Source of the DNA: Affinundibacterium baiyunense
Lineage (GTDB): Bacteria; Pseudomonadota; Gammaproteobacteria; Burkholderiales; Burkholderiaceae_D
Assembly: GCF_018139645.1 (NCBI RefSeq)
Contig: NZ_JAGSPM010000003.1
Span: 402,253 to 466,252 of the forward strand
Direction: 5' to 3'
Length of the DNA stretch: 64,000 bases
A program made the translations under genes and the position numbers. Below, one piece after another: positions 10,373 through 18,515 of this stretch. Below the pieces are notes generated by a model. It worked only from the letters and a program-made list of their open reading frames with translations. It was not told the origin of the DNA and made no database searches. Within the stretch, counting starts at the first letter, position 1. Every line of letters starts with the position of its first letter.

Positions 10373-12562
10373 CTATCGCAGATACTTTGGATCACGACGT
10401 AAAGCAATTAGCTCTGGTTCAGATTCAATTAACTTAAGCGATATTCCTAGCTCTTTCGCCTTGGAGATCGCCGCTAAAGCTTGGGTACGCATATCGATCA
10501 TCTCGAAACTAACCCCAGCGCGCAATTGTACCTCTGCATTCTCTGGAGCGATTGCTAAGGCTTTTTGTACGTACATTAAAGCATCAGCATTCTCACCCAG
10601 TTTCGCTGTATACAAGCCCATGCGTGACAAAAGATCTACATTGTTCGGATCATCTTTCAGTCTTGGTTGCAAAAGATTACGCGCTTTACTGTAAGCCGTC
10701 TTCGCCACATCCGATTTGCCAGGCAACCAAGACATCGTATCACCCAACTTTGCCCAAGCTAAATAATCAGCCGGATTTCCTTTATCTACACTGACCGCAT
10801 TTTCATAGGCACTCGCCGCACCAACGTAGTCACCACTTGCAAAATAATGATTACCAAGTGCTTTAAATAATTCTGCACCAGGCCGATTTTTTAGTCCCGA
10901 TTGCAGGACTTGCAAACTATCTTCTGCACGATTCTGCATCGTGAAGGTTTCTGATAATCCTAAGTAAGCAGCACTGCCGTCAGGCTTAATTTGCAAACTT
11001 AATCCGTACGCAACTTCTGCAGATTTAAAATCCGCTTTTTGAAAATAAATTTGTCCTAACTGATCGGCAAAGGTCCGCTCTGCTGGATAGCGCAACATCG
11101 CCGCTTTGACCATCGTCAAAGCCTCATCCAATCGGTGCGCACGTATGAACAAATCAGTCTTCACACCTAAGGCTAATGCGCTACTAGGATCTAAGGCAAT
11201 TGCTCGATCAATCTCAGCTAGGGCAAGGGCAAACTTATCTTGAAGTCCCATCACCCGCGCGTTTGCAATATGACTCAAGGCAAGGAAGTCATTCGATTTC
11301 AAAGCGACTTGCGCATTACTTTCTGCTTTCGCTAACCAATATGGATTTTCTTCATCGTACAAATAGCGATAGCTATAAATCAAAGATAGGCTTGCCGCTG
11401 CAGCTGCATGTTGCGGCGTGTTTTCGAGTATGCGAGAGAAATGCTGCTCTGCTTTATCGAGCATTTCGAGGCGATCGTAATTCGTAAATGCCTCTAAACC
11501 CAATTGCATTTCGCGCGCTTCAGAATACGGTGCGATCGCCGAACGCATTTGTGACCAATATGGTTGCGAATACCAAACACCAACTAATACCGCAGAAGTT
11601 AATAGCGCGGCAAAAACAAAACGCCATTTCTGTACTAACTGACGCCAACTAAACGCAGCTTTTGTTTGTTCAGGCACATTCAATAAAGTGAGATTCAGTG
11701 CCGCTAAATTGAATGTGCCTGAATTTAAAGACGGTGCATCAATCGCTGCAATCTGCGCGCATTGATAGGCAACTTCTTGCATACTACTGATACGCTGTTC
11801 GACTTGGCGCGTTGTCATCGCCCGCACCAATAAGCGCAGCACTTGCGGCAAATGATCTGGCCAAGGCCACTGATCTGAGTTCGATTGAATCAATGCCGCT
11901 GCCAATGCTAAACCAGACAAATGTGAAAAAGGTCTAGAGCCTGTTAATAGCTCATATAAGATCACACCCAAAGCATAAATATCTGAACTGGGCTTCAAGC
12001 TCGCGCCAGTTAGCACTTCGGGCGCCATGTAGGCAATCGTGCCTTGTGGATCAGATTGCACCAAGGAAGTTGTGACATCGCGATCTGCTTGAATAGCAAG
12101 ACCAAAATCTAAGATACGCACCACGCCGCTTGGCTCTTGCATCAGATTTGATGGCTTTAAATCGCCATGGATCAAACCAGCTAGGTGCGCTTCATGCATC
12201 GCTTGTGCGACTTGTAAAACAATATCGACCACATGCGAGATACTCGGTGTCTGTGTTTCCAAGACCTGACGTAAAGTGCGTCCTGGCACCAATTCCATCA
12301 CAATGGCTTGGCAATCGTCGGTCTGTTCTAACGCGTGAATTTTTACGAAAGCGGCATGCTGGAGTGAAGCCGCTAAACGCGCCTCCTTCATCAAATCAAC
12401 ACCAGCTGCGATGTTCTTCAAATACTTAATCGCCACTTGCCGATGTAACTTGGTATCCCATGCTTGATAGACATGCCCAAACCCACCCTCACCTAGGCTC
12501 TTACCTAGTTGATAGTGTAGTAATTGTTCAGGTTGTTTGACATTGTCTTTACTTGCTGACAT
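10373..12562 (-). CDS. Ser/Thr protein kinase with transmembrane helix and TPR domain (catalytically intact)
   Basis: Hanks-type kinase of 729 residues. The N-terminal catalytic domain has the glycine loop GEGGFG (24-29), VAIK Lys46, an HGD-type catalytic loop HGDLKPSN with Asp134, and an intact DFG at 152-154. A hydrophobic segment (FVFAALLTSAVLVGVWYS) follows near residue 320. The C-terminal 350 residues are tandem tetratricopeptide repeats, probably outside the cytoplasm if the helix spans the membrane. The architecture matches the protein at 18516-20678, and shared stretches such as AWDTKLHR and the PYSE...YDR linker mark them as paralogs. It is separated from the LanC gene by 275 bp, so it may have its own promoter. 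The FHA activator nearby is a plausible substrate. Confidence 0.9.
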   Translation of the reverse strand: MSASKDNVKQPEQLLHYQLGKSLGEGGFGHVYQAWDTKLHRQVAIKYLKNIAAGVDLMKEARLAASLQHAAFVKIHALEQTDDCQAIVMELVPGRTLRQVLETQTPSISHVVDIVLQVAQAMHEAHLAGLIHGDLKPSNLMQEPSGVVRILDFGLAIQADRDVTTSLVQSDPQGTIAYMAPEVLTGASLKPSSDIYALGVILYELLTGSRPFSHLSGLALAAALIQSNSDQWPWPDHLPQVLRLLVRAMTTRQVEQRISSMQEVAYQCAQIAAIDAPSLNSGTFNLAALNLTLLNVPEQTKAAFSWRQLVQKWRFVFAALLTSAVLVGVWYSQPYWSQMRSAIAPYSEAREMQLGLEAFTNYDRLEMLDKAEQHFSRILENTPQHAAAAASLSLIYSYRYLYDEENPYWLAKAESNAQVALKSNDFLALSHIANARVMGLQDKFALALAEIDRAIALDPSSALALGVKTDLFIRAHRLDEALTMVKAAMLRYPAERTFADQLGQIYFQKADFKSAEVAYGLSLQIKPDGSAAYLGLSETFTMQNRAEDSLQVLQSGLKNRPGAELFKALGNHYFASGDYVGAASAYENAVSVDKGNPADYLAWAKLGDTMSWLPGKSDVAKTAYSKARNLLQPRLKDDPNNVDLLSRMGLYTAKLGENADALMYVQKALAIAPENAEVQLRAGVSFEMIDMRTQALAAISKAKELGISLKLIESEPELIALRRDPKYLR

Positions 12563-12787
12563 GAGATGCGGTGACTAAATCCAGTTGAAAAGACGGCAAT
12601 CCGTATTCTAAACTAATTTCACCACAGAAAGACGCAAGCAGACACCGAGAACAACACCCTAGCGTTCAACTAAGGATGTTTTATTGTCTCGGTTAGAAGC
12701 TGGCAATGCTTATGACAGACATTTAACTTATTTGCCAACTTTGCCAACTGATAGGAGGCAGATACTGAAATCACCGATTTCACATTT

Positions 12788-12826
12788 GTATCAATCTTAT
12801 GTATCAATCTTATGTATCAATCTGAA
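12788..12826. repeat. Three tandem 13-bp repeats between the cyclase and kinase genes
   Basis: gtatcaatcttat occurs at 12788-12800 and 12801-12813, and a third copy with three changed bases at 12814-12826. The array lies 12 bp past the LanC stop codon and 225 bp before the kinase start. It could be a binding array or a slippage product. Confidence 0.7.
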
Positions 12827-12837
12827 TGATAGGCGTT

Positions 12838-14148
12838 TCAATCTGCGCCAATCAACAAAATTGATCGTACGGATTTCACATCATACATCCGCAAATAAAA
12901 ATGACCGATCCCTGCAGTTCCTAGCATAAGCCCTGGCGATTCTCCAACGCCTGCATTTCCACAAGGCCACGGTAAGCCTTGCTTAATATAGAAATGGTGG
13001 CCGTCCTGTGCGACTTTTTCTGCCACCGTCATCAATGTTGGGCGATTTAATTCTTGCGCTGCCATGATCATTAAATCAGCATTTCCCGCCGCTCCATGGC
13101 ACAAAGAATAATTCAGTTTACCTGGCAGCCAAGCTTGCATCAGTGCCGTAGCACTCGATTGCAAAGCGGCTTCAAGATCTTGTTCTATAGCGACAAGATC
13201 GCTTGTATCTACATCGCTCATTTGCATCAATAATTGTCGATTTCTAAGGCGCGACAATCCTATTCCCGGCGCACCATGACACCAAGCCATACTGCAAGTG
13301 GATTTTTTTTGATCCGATCCTGCCACATTTCCCGCTTGTGCAAATCGTCGTAAATCGGCCCAATTAGACTGATCTTGATCAAACCAATGACGCTCGTATT
13401 GCCATGCTGCGCGCACGGTATTTAAGTATTCCTTATCCTTGGTCACGCTATACAATTCCAACAAAGCAGTGGCGATTCCTGCCGTACCATGTGAATGTCC
13501 AGTCAAATTGGACTGTACCTCAGTGCCGATAGTAGACCATGAACAACCATGCTCACCATGTTCCGCAAGTTGCAATAAATGGCGTCCGTGCAATTGCGCA
13601 AACTCAGTCAGTTCTTCACGCTGATATTTTTTAGCAAGATATAGCAAAGCCGGAATTGCTCCAGCACTGCCAGAAATGACATCAATATTCTTTAGATCAA
13701 GAGGAACTTTGCGCAAATCAAGCAATAGCGAAAATCCTCGCTCAATCAACGCATCACGTTGCAGTAGTTCGCCAATCCGTATCAGCGCAAATCCGATTCC
13801 GGATATCCCGGCATAAAATCCATGCTTAGCATTAGTCGGTATGCGAGCATAAATCGAGCATGCTTGATTTACCGCTGCTTCAATCGTGCGCAGTTGTTGT
13901 CGATCATGCGTAAATTGGTAAAGCTCTGCAAGAAATAATGCGATACCGCTAGTGCCTGCATATACATCCGCACCAAAAGCCTTGTACACAGGATTCAACC
14001 GCTGCCCGTGCATCTCTTGCGCCCATCCTAACCAATTGCAACGAGCCTGATCCCACACCGCGTCCCGACACAGCAGATTGCCAAGACGATTCGCGATCTC
14101 TAGATACAAAGGATTGTTTGTTGGACTGGATTGAGTAATTTCTACCAT
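12838..14148 (-). CDS. LanC-like lanthionine cyclase
   Basis: A 436-residue protein with the repeated GxxG helices of the LanC alpha/alpha barrel (GISGIGFALIRIG, GSAGAIPALLYLA, GHSHGTAGIATALL, LGTAGIGHFYLRM). The three zinc ligands of LanC-type cyclases are present: Cys290 in WCHGAPG and Cys350-His351 in CHGAAGN. Such enzymes activate cysteine thiols for addition to dehydroalanine/dehydrobutyrine, giving lanthionine rings. Its start overlaps the HopA1-type gene by 7 bp, implying translational coupling. With the APH-type kinase and HopA1 protein upstream it completes a three-protein lanthipeptide synthetase. A eukaryote-like LanCL glutathione role is the alternative but unlikely in this context. 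Confidence 0.9.
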   Translation of the reverse strand: MVEITQSSPTNNPLYLEIANRLGNLLCRDAVWDQARCNWLGWAQEMHGQRLNPVYKAFGADVYAGTSGIALFLAELYQFTHDRQQLRTIEAAVNQACSIYARIPTNAKHGFYAGISGIGFALIRIGELLQRDALIERGFSLLLDLRKVPLDLKNIDVISGSAGAIPALLYLAKKYQREELTEFAQLHGRHLLQLAEHGEHGCSWSTIGTEVQSNLTGHSHGTAGIATALLELYSVTKDKEYLNTVRAAWQYERHWFDQDQSNWADLRRFAQAGNVAGSDQKKSTCSMAWCHGAPGIGLSRLRNRQLLMQMSDVDTSDLVAIEQDLEAALQSSATALMQAWLPGKLNYSLCHGAAGNADLMIMAAQELNRPTLMTVAEKVAQDGHHFYIKQGLPWPCGNAGVGESPGLMLGTAGIGHFYLRMYDVKSVRSILLIGAD

Positions 14149-15287
14149 TGTGTTTCTTTATCAAATAATTGCGCCTCAAAGAAATTTGTAGAACCGGGGT
14201 TCAAGTAAGCGAAATCTAAACTTAGTTGATTTGCTACAAACTCATCCTCGATCGCCTGCATTTTGGTTCTGCAATCTTGCAATCCCAATTGCCAAGCCTT
14301 GACGAATCCTTTTGCTAACAAATTACATCGATGCATTCCAAAGCTCACTCCAGCTTTCGGATCTTCTGCCATCCCGATACCGGGACTCAGGGTTCGGGTA
14401 AATAAGGGATTACCTTCTTTTAAACAAATAGCTCCGTCGCGCTGCATATCGATCAATAGCATTGCTACAACCGGATAATAACGTCGAGCGACGTACAAAA
14501 CCGCTGCGTCTCTACGCGTGTACAACTTTGCCTGTATCAAGGCCTTAAATTTAAATGGAATCTGATAACGATTCAGATTAGCGGTGACTTGCGCCATCAA
14601 ATTAGGCGCTTGTTGGGCACTCACATGAAAATAAAAACGCACAATTGCATATTCATCAAACTGATCTGACAAAGTCCGTCCAAACGCAAAGAAAAAACTA
14701 GGTTGTACATCCGTACTCCCGGCAAACATACGTACGCTAACAAAATCACCAGCGACCGGCGCGACACCCGGCCATTTGTAGGTGCTGTATTCACCCGCCA
14801 ACACTGCACGGCTACGATCCCCTTTTTGCACAAATAGTCGACCATCACTACCCGTTTGATAAATTTGCCAACCGGGGTCCCAGCCATCTTTATTATCATT
14901 CGCATTATGAAATGACGCAGTTAAATTTTCGTCGGTTAAATTTTCGTCGCCTAAATTTTTGTCGATTAGTCGCTCACGAAAATCTTCACGAAATTCGTCG
15001 CTCGCAACGTATGCATCACAATCTAAAGATCGCACATAACAACGCTCATAAAGTTGTCCCGTCAATTTCTCAATCAAGCATGCAACAGAAAGGGCGGTAA
15101 CATGATCTGGTGATGCGTCATCAACCGAACTTTCCGAAGGCACCGTTGTAACAAACCGCGTGCCCGCGATAGTGAAAGTATCTACGGCTTCGATCTGAAC
15201 GCTTTGACAAATCTTGTCTAACTGCGTGCGCAATGGGTGTGCTGATTTTGTTACATTGTTTGACTCCGTGTTCTGACTCATCAACAC
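14142..15287 (-). CDS. HopA1-family protein, candidate phospho-Ser/Thr lyase of the lanthipeptide synthetase
   Basis: A 381-residue protein whose C-terminal half resembles the HopA1 type III effector family: an RFYFHVS strand, LNRYQIPFKFKALIQA, RRDAAVLYVARRYYP, and SPGIGMAEDPKAGVSFGMHRC. In class V lanthipeptide and thioamitide clusters, HopA1-domain proteins pair with an APH-like kinase and remove phosphate from phosphorylated Ser/Thr to leave dehydroamino acids. It overlaps the kinase gene by 7 bp upstream and the LanC gene by 7 bp downstream, so the three enzymes are translationally coupled. The N-terminal 130 residues show no domain I recognise and include a short NLTDENLT repeat. Assignment is by remembered family pattern. 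Confidence 0.75.
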   Translation of the reverse strand: MLMSQNTESNNVTKSAHPLRTQLDKICQSVQIEAVDTFTIAGTRFVTTVPSESSVDDASPDHVTALSVACLIEKLTGQLYERCYVRSLDCDAYVASDEFREDFRERLIDKNLGDENLTDENLTASFHNANDNKDGWDPGWQIYQTGSDGRLFVQKGDRSRAVLAGEYSTYKWPGVAPVAGDFVSVRMFAGSTDVQPSFFFAFGRTLSDQFDEYAIVRFYFHVSAQQAPNLMAQVTANLNRYQIPFKFKALIQAKLYTRRDAAVLYVARRYYPVVAMLLIDMQRDGAICLKEGNPLFTRTLSPGIGMAEDPKAGVSFGMHRCNLLAKGFVKAWQLGLQDCRTKMQAIEDEFVANQLSLDFAYLNPGSTNFFEAQLFDKETQW

Positions 15288-16375
15288 TCCTCCACAAACC
15301 CAAACAGATTCCTTGCCGCTTGTTCCGGTGCATCCAGAATCTCTTGACTTAACTCCACCAAAGCTTGTGCGTGCTGACTCACCTGCGCTAAGCCGTACAG
15401 AGATTCAAATGCGGTACACAACATTCTGATAGCAGAAAATTCCAAGCACCGCAATAAAAGCGATGAACGGTCTTGTACGGCAATTTGCATTTGATCGCAA
15501 TATGCTTGCCAGAAAGCTTGAATACTTGCGAACATGAATGGCATGTTATCGATGGTGTCTTGCAAAAGTTGTTCGCGTTGTTGCGACTGATCTCGATAGT
15601 GACGCATGATCCAATGCGACAGATAGGCTTGGAATACCGAACCAACATCCCAACGCCTATCACCAAATTCGACAAGTTCCCAATCAATCAATTTCAATTT
15701 TGGCTGACCAGCGTCGTGATACAGCAAACAGTTATCCCACTTTAGATCAGCGTGAATCAAGGTTTCAAAATGCCATGTTTCAAATAATCTATCCAGATGC
15801 CCAATGAGAACAGGCTTACTACGAAGAAAATCAGCAAACTGCACAGCACCTGCACTCAAGGAGCCTGGTGAAAAATACGATTTTTTGTAGTAGGTGAAGA
15901 TCCAAGGTACTTTCTTTTGCAAGCCAGGAATGTCTGCATCCAATACATTCTCATCAAAAGAAAGGCGATGATAATAACTAAGCGCTTCTGCCAATAAGCA
16001 AGCAAGCGAGGTGGGGAAAATACGCTGTTGATAATAGAACTCACGCAAATTTTGACTATCGGGTATCAGCTCAAAAATGAGGCTATGTCTAGTTTGATCG
16101 TAGTCCAACAAAGATGGTACGGAGGCCGCCCAATCAGGAAATTTTTGCGCCAATCGATAAACCTGAGCCTCTTTTAATAGCGAACTTTGTGCCAACTTAT
16201 CGATCGCTTGAATTTGCTTTACAAAAATCCCGCCACGGGTACCACACAAAACTTTGAAATTGCGATTGTGCTGACCCGCCTCTATCACCCTGAACTGTCC
16301 ATCGACGACATCGCTGACAGAAACAAAACCTCGAGCGGTTAAATAATGAGCTAGATTGGCTGCAGTTAAAAACAT
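15281..16375 (-). CDS. APH-family kinase, candidate precursor-peptide kinase (LanK-like)
   Basis: Aminoglycoside-phosphotransferase-fold protein of 364 residues. The catalytic loop is LIHADLKWDN (His208, Asp210, Asn215) and the metal-binding Asp is in LIDWE (Asp231). An N-lobe strand (GIFVKQI) supplies the lysine. Related kinases in class V lanthipeptide and thioamitide clusters phosphorylate core Ser/Thr. The ATG at 16375 (MFLTAANLAHYL) is preferred, because the frame remains open upstream to 16459 only by running through the terminator hairpin at 16424-16454. The upstream ribosome binding site is weak, consistent with lower expression than the precursor. It overlaps the HopA1-type gene by 7 bp. 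Resistance or small-metabolite kinase activity is the alternative. Confidence 0.8.
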   Translation of the reverse strand: MFLTAANLAHYLTARGFVSVSDVVDGQFRVIEAGQHNRNFKVLCGTRGGIFVKQIQAIDKLAQSSLLKEAQVYRLAQKFPDWAASVPSLLDYDQTRHSLIFELIPDSQNLREFYYQQRIFPTSLACLLAEALSYYHRLSFDENVLDADIPGLQKKVPWIFTYYKKSYFSPGSLSAGAVQFADFLRSKPVLIGHLDRLFETWHFETLIHADLKWDNCLLYHDAGQPKLKLIDWELVEFGDRRWDVGSVFQAYLSHWIMRHYRDQSQQREQLLQDTIDNMPFMFASIQAFWQAYCDQMQIAVQDRSSLLLRCLEFSAIRMLCTAFESLYGLAQVSQHAQALVELSQEILDAPEQAARNLFGFVEEC

Positions 16376-16423
16376 AGGTTCATTAAAATAGGAATCAACA
16401 CACGATAAGCACACGAAAAATAG

Positions 16424-16454
16424 AAAACCCGAAGCTTTAATCACTTCGGGTTTT
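16424..16454 (-). terminator. Hairpin terminator between precursor and synthetase genes
   Basis: An 11-bp perfect stem (16424-16434 with 16444-16454) with a 9-base loop is followed on the minus strand by a T-rich run (ttttctattttt). It lies 70 bp after the precursor stop and 49 bp before the kinase start. It would let the precursor be made in excess, with the enzymes expressed by readthrough. Confidence 0.75.
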
Positions 16455-16523
16455 ACCAAATTTCAAGCAAGGACAGCTTAGGCCTTAAACAACAAGCTTA
16501 CCAAACAGATCATCACATTTTAA

Positions 16524-17030
16524 TTAACAGAGAAATGCTGGAGCTGATTGATACGCTTGAGGCTGATACTGTCCCTGCGGAGGTGCGACAAAGTTTTGAC
16601 GCGAGGACATAAGCTTTGAACCACAAGTTTGAGTGCATGCCGAGGACTCTGGCCCAGTGTCACAAGTTTGAGTGCATGCCGACGACTCTGGCCCAGTAGC
16701 ACAAGTTTGAGTACATGCCGACGACTCTGGTCCTGTATCACAGGTTTGAGTACATGCCGACGACTCTGGTCCTGTATCACAGGTTTGAGTACATGCCGAC
16801 GACTCTGGCCCAGTGTCACAAGTTTGAGTGCACTCCGAAGACGTTGGTCCAGTTTCACAAGTTTGAGTGCACTCCGAAGACGTTGGTCCAGTTTCACAAG
16901 TTTGAGTGCATTCTGAAGACGTTGGTCCAGTTTCACAAGTTTGAGTGCATTCTGAAGACGTTGGTCCAAGATCGTAAATTTGAGAACCTATCATTGCTAA
17001 CGATGCGCTTTGATTTTCCACTACATTCAT
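16524..17030 (-). CDS. Repetitive lanthipeptide-type precursor, nine SxxCTxxC repeats
   Basis: A predicted 168-residue peptide. Residues 1-21 form a short leader (MNVVENQSASLAM...IYDL). Residues 22-138 are nine 13-residue units, four GPTSSECTQTC(E/D)T and then five GPESSACTQTC(D/A)T, the last two residues of the final unit being GS. A 32-residue Gln/Pro/Tyr-rich tail ends in FLC. Each unit offers Ser4-x-x-Cys7 and Thr8-x-x-Cys11, so two contiguous four-residue thioether rings per repeat, up to 18 in all. The reading frame is supported by silent third-base changes between repeats (Gly GGT/GGA/GGG, Cys TGC/TGT, Thr ACT/ACC). The ATG at 17030 has AAAAGGA 8 bases upstream; an upstream TTG at 17054 lacks this. 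No GG-type cleavage site is visible. Confidence 0.85.
   Translation of the reverse strand: MNVVENQSASLAMIGSQIYDLGPTSSECTQTCETGPTSSECTQTCETGPTSSECTQTCETGPTSSECTQTCDTGPESSACTQTCDTGPESSACTQTCDTGPESSACTQTCATGPESSACTQTCDTGPESSACTQTCGSKLMSSRQNFVAPPQGQYQPQAYQSAPAFLC
16627..16977. repeat. Nine tandem 39-bp repeats (precursor core array)
   Basis: Units of 39 bp start at 16627 and every 39 bp to 16939. Neighbouring units are often identical: units three and four, and six and seven, in plus-strand order. This shows recent duplication inside the gene. Two sequence classes divide the array, matching the GPTSSE and GPESSA protein variants. There are no spacers, so this is not a CRISPR array. Confidence 0.95.
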
Positions 17031-17038
17031 TTCATTTT

Positions 17039-17044
17039 TCCTTT
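17039..17044 (-). promoter_or_regulatory. Ribosome binding site that sets the precursor start
   Basis: AAAGGA on the minus strand, 8 bases before the ATG at 17028-17030. It selects this ATG over the in-frame TTG at 17054. Confidence 0.75.
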
Positions 17045-17143
17045 TAATGACCAAAAAAAAGATATATCTTCGTCGACATTACTACTTCTACCAACCCACA
17101 GCTACTACTGCTCCGCTTGTAATTGAATCAAAAGACCATAGTG

Positions 17144-18496
17144 CTATTTAACACTGTTGTCGATCTCTTCAGAGAACAAATCATAAGGAGTATTTCCACC
17201 ATAAATTTGTATTGAGCCATAGCCACCAGCAAAATATTCGCTAAAACTTCCTACGTCTAGAATTGGCTCGGGGACATTCAAACTAATCACGTTTTCAGCG
17301 CTCAGAAATTGAAAATCCGCTGGATATTTATTCGGATCACAACCCTGCGCAGGATTCTTGACTTGTGCCAACTGTGTATGTGCACTGTACTGGGTACCAT
17401 TTTGCGTCAACGTATAGTTGGTATAGACCGACTGCACCCCAGCAACATTATCGGCTTGTGGTGTGACACTGTTATCGAGAGCGCACCAGCCGTCAACATT
17501 AAAGACGAATCCATTTTTCCCTACAACCACACATTGCTGCATGATCACAGAGCCACTAGAAGGCACTAGTTGAATTTGTAGCTCGGTATTATTTGCGGGC
17601 AGATTCTCTCGATTCATGTTTTTTCTGAGCCGAGCATCATCGTGATCGAGACAAATTTCAATACCGTAGTTGATCGACGATAGAACATTATTCTGTCCAA
17701 AATTTTGATTAAAAATCGCGTAACTATCATACACGTGCTTTTTGACATCACCATCAGACAAATCAATATGTGGATAAGCCACCATTTCCTCAGTAATCAC
17801 GTCTTGATTATTAGTTTCAAACAAAACGAAATCAATCGGAGATAGAAAATACTTCTCGGTGGTTAATGATTGATGTGTTTGAGATTGACCTGACAATTGC
17901 AAACCCAAGTTACTGAACACCAAGGCGCGGTCACGTACTTGAACAGCAGGATTCGCCCGCAAATCAATGATGGTATCGCTCAAAATTTGCTCGGTAACAC
18001 TACGTGCATTGCCAAATTCAGCTTCTGCATTTAATGCCAAACTTTCTACCAAACGCTTGCGCATTTTTACCGCTGGTGACTGAAATACCGCATCGATATT
18101 GGCAACTTTGGCGCTGATCATCGTACCAAAAACGAAAGTCCAATTAGGATATTCCTGAGGATTGAAAGTCTTTGCCAACATTTTCAAAGCGAGCTCAGCC
18201 GGATCTTCGTCGGTATGTCGATAAACATAAGGTCCCAAAGGTCCATGAAAATAAAACTCGGGTGCCATGAAAATATTATTCACGAGTTGCGTGTCTTCAC
18301 CGGCCGGCAATGCCTGCTTAGCGGTATCAACCGCATTTTTTAAGATTGCAATACGCGCGCTCAAATCTTGCACGATATCTGTCGCACCAAGATAATTGCC
18401 CACCAAATATTTCGACAAAATTAATTTATCCTGACTAGGTCCAGTTGGAATTGCATATCCAATAAAGCGACATTGCGCGTATTTGTTTGTGGTCAT
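17144..18496 (-). CDS. Carbon-nitrogen hydrolase (nitrilase-superfamily)-like protein
   Basis: A 450-residue protein with a plausible nitrilase catalytic triad in the right order: Glu80 in FMAPEFYF, Lys215 in EKYFLSPIDF and Cys282 in YGIEICLDHDD. The spacing is much wider than in standard 260-330 residue amidases, so this would be an enlarged, divergent member. Superfamily enzymes hydrolyse or transfer amides, nitriles and carbamoyl groups. It begins 19 bp after the pseudokinase gene and ends 114 bp before the precursor start, so the three are probably co-transcribed. I infer a tailoring or processing role on the peptide; the Gln in every repeat is one conceivable amide target. No signal peptide is seen. 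Confidence 0.6.
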   Translation of the reverse strand: MTTNKYAQCRFIGYAIPTGPSQDKLILSKYLVGNYLGATDIVQDLSARIAILKNAVDTAKQALPAGEDTQLVNNIFMAPEFYFHGPLGPYVYRHTDEDPAELALKMLAKTFNPQEYPNWTFVFGTMISAKVANIDAVFQSPAVKMRKRLVESLALNAEAEFGNARSVTEQILSDTIIDLRANPAVQVRDRALVFSNLGLQLSGQSQTHQSLTTEKYFLSPIDFVLFETNNQDVITEEMVAYPHIDLSDGDVKKHVYDSYAIFNQNFGQNNVLSSINYGIEICLDHDDARLRKNMNRENLPANNTELQIQLVPSSGSVIMQQCVVVGKNGFVFNVDGWCALDNSVTPQADNVAGVQSVYTNYTLTQNGTQYSAHTQLAQVKNPAQGCDPNKYPADFQFLSAENVISLNVPEPILDVGSFSEYFAGGYGSIQIYGGNTPYDLFSEEIDNSVK

Positions 18497-18515
18497 TACC
18501 TTTAAATTCCATGTA

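Noticed and set aside
15281..16459. Start of the APH-type kinase at 16459
   Set aside because: The extra 28 codons run through the terminator hairpin and do not resemble the family N-terminus.
16627..16977. CRISPR-like 39-bp repeat array
   Set aside because: Units are directly adjacent with no spacers and lie inside a translated frame.
16520..17047. Long open frames in other frames and on the plus strand across the repeat array (for example 16520-16969 minus, 16629-16916 plus, 16715-17047 plus)
   Set aside because: A 39-bp unit keeps every frame open if one unit lacks a stop. Only the SxxCTxxC frame has a good ribosome binding site and silent third-base variation between units.
17031..17143. 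Sigma54 -24/-12 promoter before the precursor
   Set aside because: No GG-N10-GC element with the right context was found on the minus strand; the promoter may lie further upstream of the operon.
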